DNA of 8,510 nucleotides, from positions 1-8,510 of the forward strand of contig DGOS01000045.1 of assembly GCA_002390155.1 (NCBI GenBank). Direction: 5' to 3'. The notes under the pieces were generated by a model. It was not told the DNA's origin. It searched no databases and was given only the letters and a program-made list of their open reading frames with translations. The position numbers and the translations under genes are program-made. The DNA comes from Hyphomicrobiaceae bacterium UBA4460 (GTDB taxonomy: Bacteria > Pseudomonadota > Alphaproteobacteria > Rhizobiales > Methyloligellaceae). Positions 6,981 through 8,510 of the stretch are shown one piece after another (positions within the stretch are counted from its first letter, which is position 1; the number at the start of each line of letters is the position of its first letter).

Positions 6981-8510
6981 CTATTGCTGGAGGCGCACGG
7001 TCACGCTGTCCGCCGCGCCGGTCGCGTCCGTCACGCTGAGCCGCACGAAGCCGGGCCCATCGGGGGCGAAAAACACGGTGCGCGGTGCGTTGGTGGTCTC
7101 GAATGGTAGGCCGTTCACCATGACGTTGAGCGGTGGCGTGCCGCCTGCGATCTTGACCGCGATGGGATTGAGCGTCTCGCCATCGCCATCAAGTGCCAAG
7201 CTCGCGCCGTGCGGCGGAAACACAATTCGGACGGCTTGCGTCATCGCTTCGCCTTGGATACCGCGCGATGCGAAACGCCGCAAAGGCGGCGGCAGTTGCG
7301 AGGTGCGGGCGGCAAGGACGCCGTCCGGTGCCGGCGGCAGCGCCTTCGGTGTTTGCGTTGCCCGCGCGAAGGCGTCGAACAGGATCGGCGCAGCGGCGGT
7401 GCGGCCCAAAAGGCCGGTGACCGGCGCCCCGTCGGGCCGTCCCACCCACACACCGATCGTGAATTTGCCGTCGAAGCCCACGGCCCAGGCGTCGCGGTAT
7501 CCATAAGACGTGCCCGTCTTGAAGGCGATGCGCCCGCCGGCCGCGTTGGGTGGCGGCGGCGCTCCCCGCAGCACGTCGCCCACATGCCAGGCCGCGGCGG
7601 GCTCCATCAGGCGCATTGCCGGGCGTGCCGGCTCCGCCAGCCGCTCTTGGAGGGGGCGAACCGTGCCGTGCCGGGCAAGACCCGAATAAAGAGCCGTGAG
7701 GTCGATCAGCCTGACGCCGATGCCGCCAAGCCCGAGCGCCAGGCCGGCCGTCTCGTGCTTCGGCAGCTGGAGTGACGCGCCCGCCTCGCCGAGACGCGCC
7801 AGCAGCCGGCTCGGGCCCACCTGATCCAGTACCGCGACGGCCGGCACGTTGAGCGACAATTGCAGCGCTTTGCGCACCGTGACGGTGCCTTGGAAGGTGA
7901 GGTCGAAATTCTCCGGCGCATAATCCCCGTAACGAACTGGCCGGTCCTCGATCAGCGTTTCCGGGTGAACCAGCCCGTCCTCGAACCCAAGCCCATATAT
8001 AAATGGCTTGAGCGCCGAGCCCGGCGAGCGCAGCGCGCGCGTCAGATCTACCTGACCGGCGCGGGCTTCGTCGAAATAATCGGGCGAGGCGACGCGCGCC
8101 AGGATATCGCCGGTCTCGTGCTCCACCACCACGATGGCCGCCGACATAGCCTCGCCGAGTTCGCCTGCGCGCTCCCGGGCAAGGCGTTCGAGCCGGCGCT
8201 GCAAGTGTCCGTCGATGGTGAGACGAATGATCGAACCCGACTGCGCCACCGCTCTCGCTTCGTCCGCGGCATGGGGCGCGGAGAGCGGCATGGGCCTGCG
8301 CGTGGTGGGGACGGGCTCCAACTTGGCGCGTGCGATCTCCGCCGGACTGAACAGGCCGCTGCCGGCGATGCGGTCGAGCACGCGGTTCCGTGCAGCGTGC
8401 GCCCGCTCCGGGTGCCGGTCGGGGCGCCGGTACTCCGGCGATTGCGGTAGGGCGACCAGCAGCGCGGTCTCGCCAAGGGTCAGCCGGCGCGGCTCCTTGC
8501 CGAAATAGGC
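6981..8510 (-). CDS. pbpC: Penicillin-binding protein 1C (PbpC), 5' end cut by window edge
   Basis: PBP1C is a bifunctional inner-membrane peptidoglycan synthase (glycosyltransferase plus transpeptidase). The frame stays open to the right edge, giving 509 visible residues; the membrane anchor and most of the GT51 domain are outside. The first visible residues, AYFGKEPRRLTLGETALLVA and LPQSPEYRRPDRHP, are the end of the GT51 domain. The transpeptidase follows: catalytic SALK in SPGSALKPFIYG (visible residues 163-174, Ser165), SLN in SLNVPAV (219-225), and KTGTS (331-335) followed by YGYRDAWAVGF. The last 90 or so residues form a PBP_C-type C-terminal domain characteristic of PbpC, ending TVRLQQ. 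The stop at 6983-6981 lies 45 bp before miaB. Family experience is that pbpC often follows an alpha-2-macroglobulin-like gene (yfhM), which would be to the right; this is not visible. All transpeptidase motifs are intact. Confidence 0.95.
   Translation of the reverse strand, partial: AYFGKEPRRLTLGETALLVALPQSPEYRRPDRHPERAHAARNRVLDRIAGSGLFSPAEIARAKLEPVPTTRRPMPLSAPHAADEARAVAQSGSIIRLTIDGHLQRRLERLARERAGELGEAMSAAIVVVEHETGDILARVASPDYFDEARAGQVDLTRALRSPGSALKPFIYGLGFEDGLVHPETLIEDRPVRYGDYAPENFDLTFQGTVTVRKALQLSLNVPAVAVLDQVGPSRLLARLGEAGASLQLPKHETAGLALGLGGIGVRLIDLTALYSGLARHGTVRPLQERLAEPARPAMRLMEPAAAWHVGDVLRGAPPPPNAAGGRIAFKTGTSYGYRDAWAVGFDGKFTIGVWVGRPDGAPVTGLLGRTAAAPILFDAFARATQTPKALPPAPDGVLAARTSQLPPPLRRFASRGIQGEAMTQAVRIVFPPHGASLALDGDGETLNPIAVKIAGGTPPLNVMVNGLPFETTNAPRTVFFAPDGPGFVRLSVTDATGAADSVTVRLQQ

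Noticed and set aside
8381..8381. Start of pbpC at the GTG near 8381
   Set aside because: The frame continues upstream to the window edge with typical GT51-domain sequence (YFGKEPRRLTLGE), so this GTG is an internal valine codon and the gene is cut by the window.

Overview
This window is a compact, GC-rich stretch of housekeeping DNA in which every recognisable gene lies on the minus strand. Gene content and order point to an alphaproteobacterium, most likely of the order Hyphomicrobiales (Rhizobiales). The clearest marker is a PraR/PhrR-type XRE regulator directly upstream of metK, an arrangement I know from rhizobia. The genus cannot be fixed from the sequence alone.

In transcriptional order (right to left) the genes are: pbpC, cut by the right edge (8510-6981); miaB (6935-5553); phoH (5583-4474); ybeY (4477-3938); a corC/tlyC-type CBS protein (3941-2955); lnt (2954-1350); the XRE regulator (1248-832); and metK, cut by the left edge (731-1). 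The miaB-phoH-ybeY-corC-lnt block matches the E. coli miaB-ybeZ-ybeY-ybeX-lnt cluster. Its junctions are very tight: a 31-bp overlap, two ATGA overlaps and a TAA|GTG abutment, so it is almost certainly one translationally coupled operon. Its products act in tRNA modification (MiaB), rRNA maturation and RNA metabolism (YbeY, PhoH), an accessory CBS protein (CorC) and lipoprotein N-acylation (Lnt). PbpC adds peptidoglycan synthesis upstream, 45 bp from miaB.

Only two gaps reach about 100 bp. The one before the regulator (1249-1349) holds a good promoter candidate that overlaps the lnt stop codon, then a dyad built on A- and T-tracts in the leader. The one before metK (732-831) has a clear Shine-Dalgarno, a strong -35-like element with a poor -10, and a small palindrome over the ribosome binding site. 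I found no RNA genes, mobile elements, CRISPR arrays, or convincing riboswitches or terminators. No stretch longer than 300 bases lacks a gene.

I see no undescribed system here. The points worth a second look are local: uncertain starts of phoH and lnt, the regulator's promoter and leader dyad, a perfect 10-bp hairpin near the 3' end of lnt, and pbpC sitting directly ahead of miaB.
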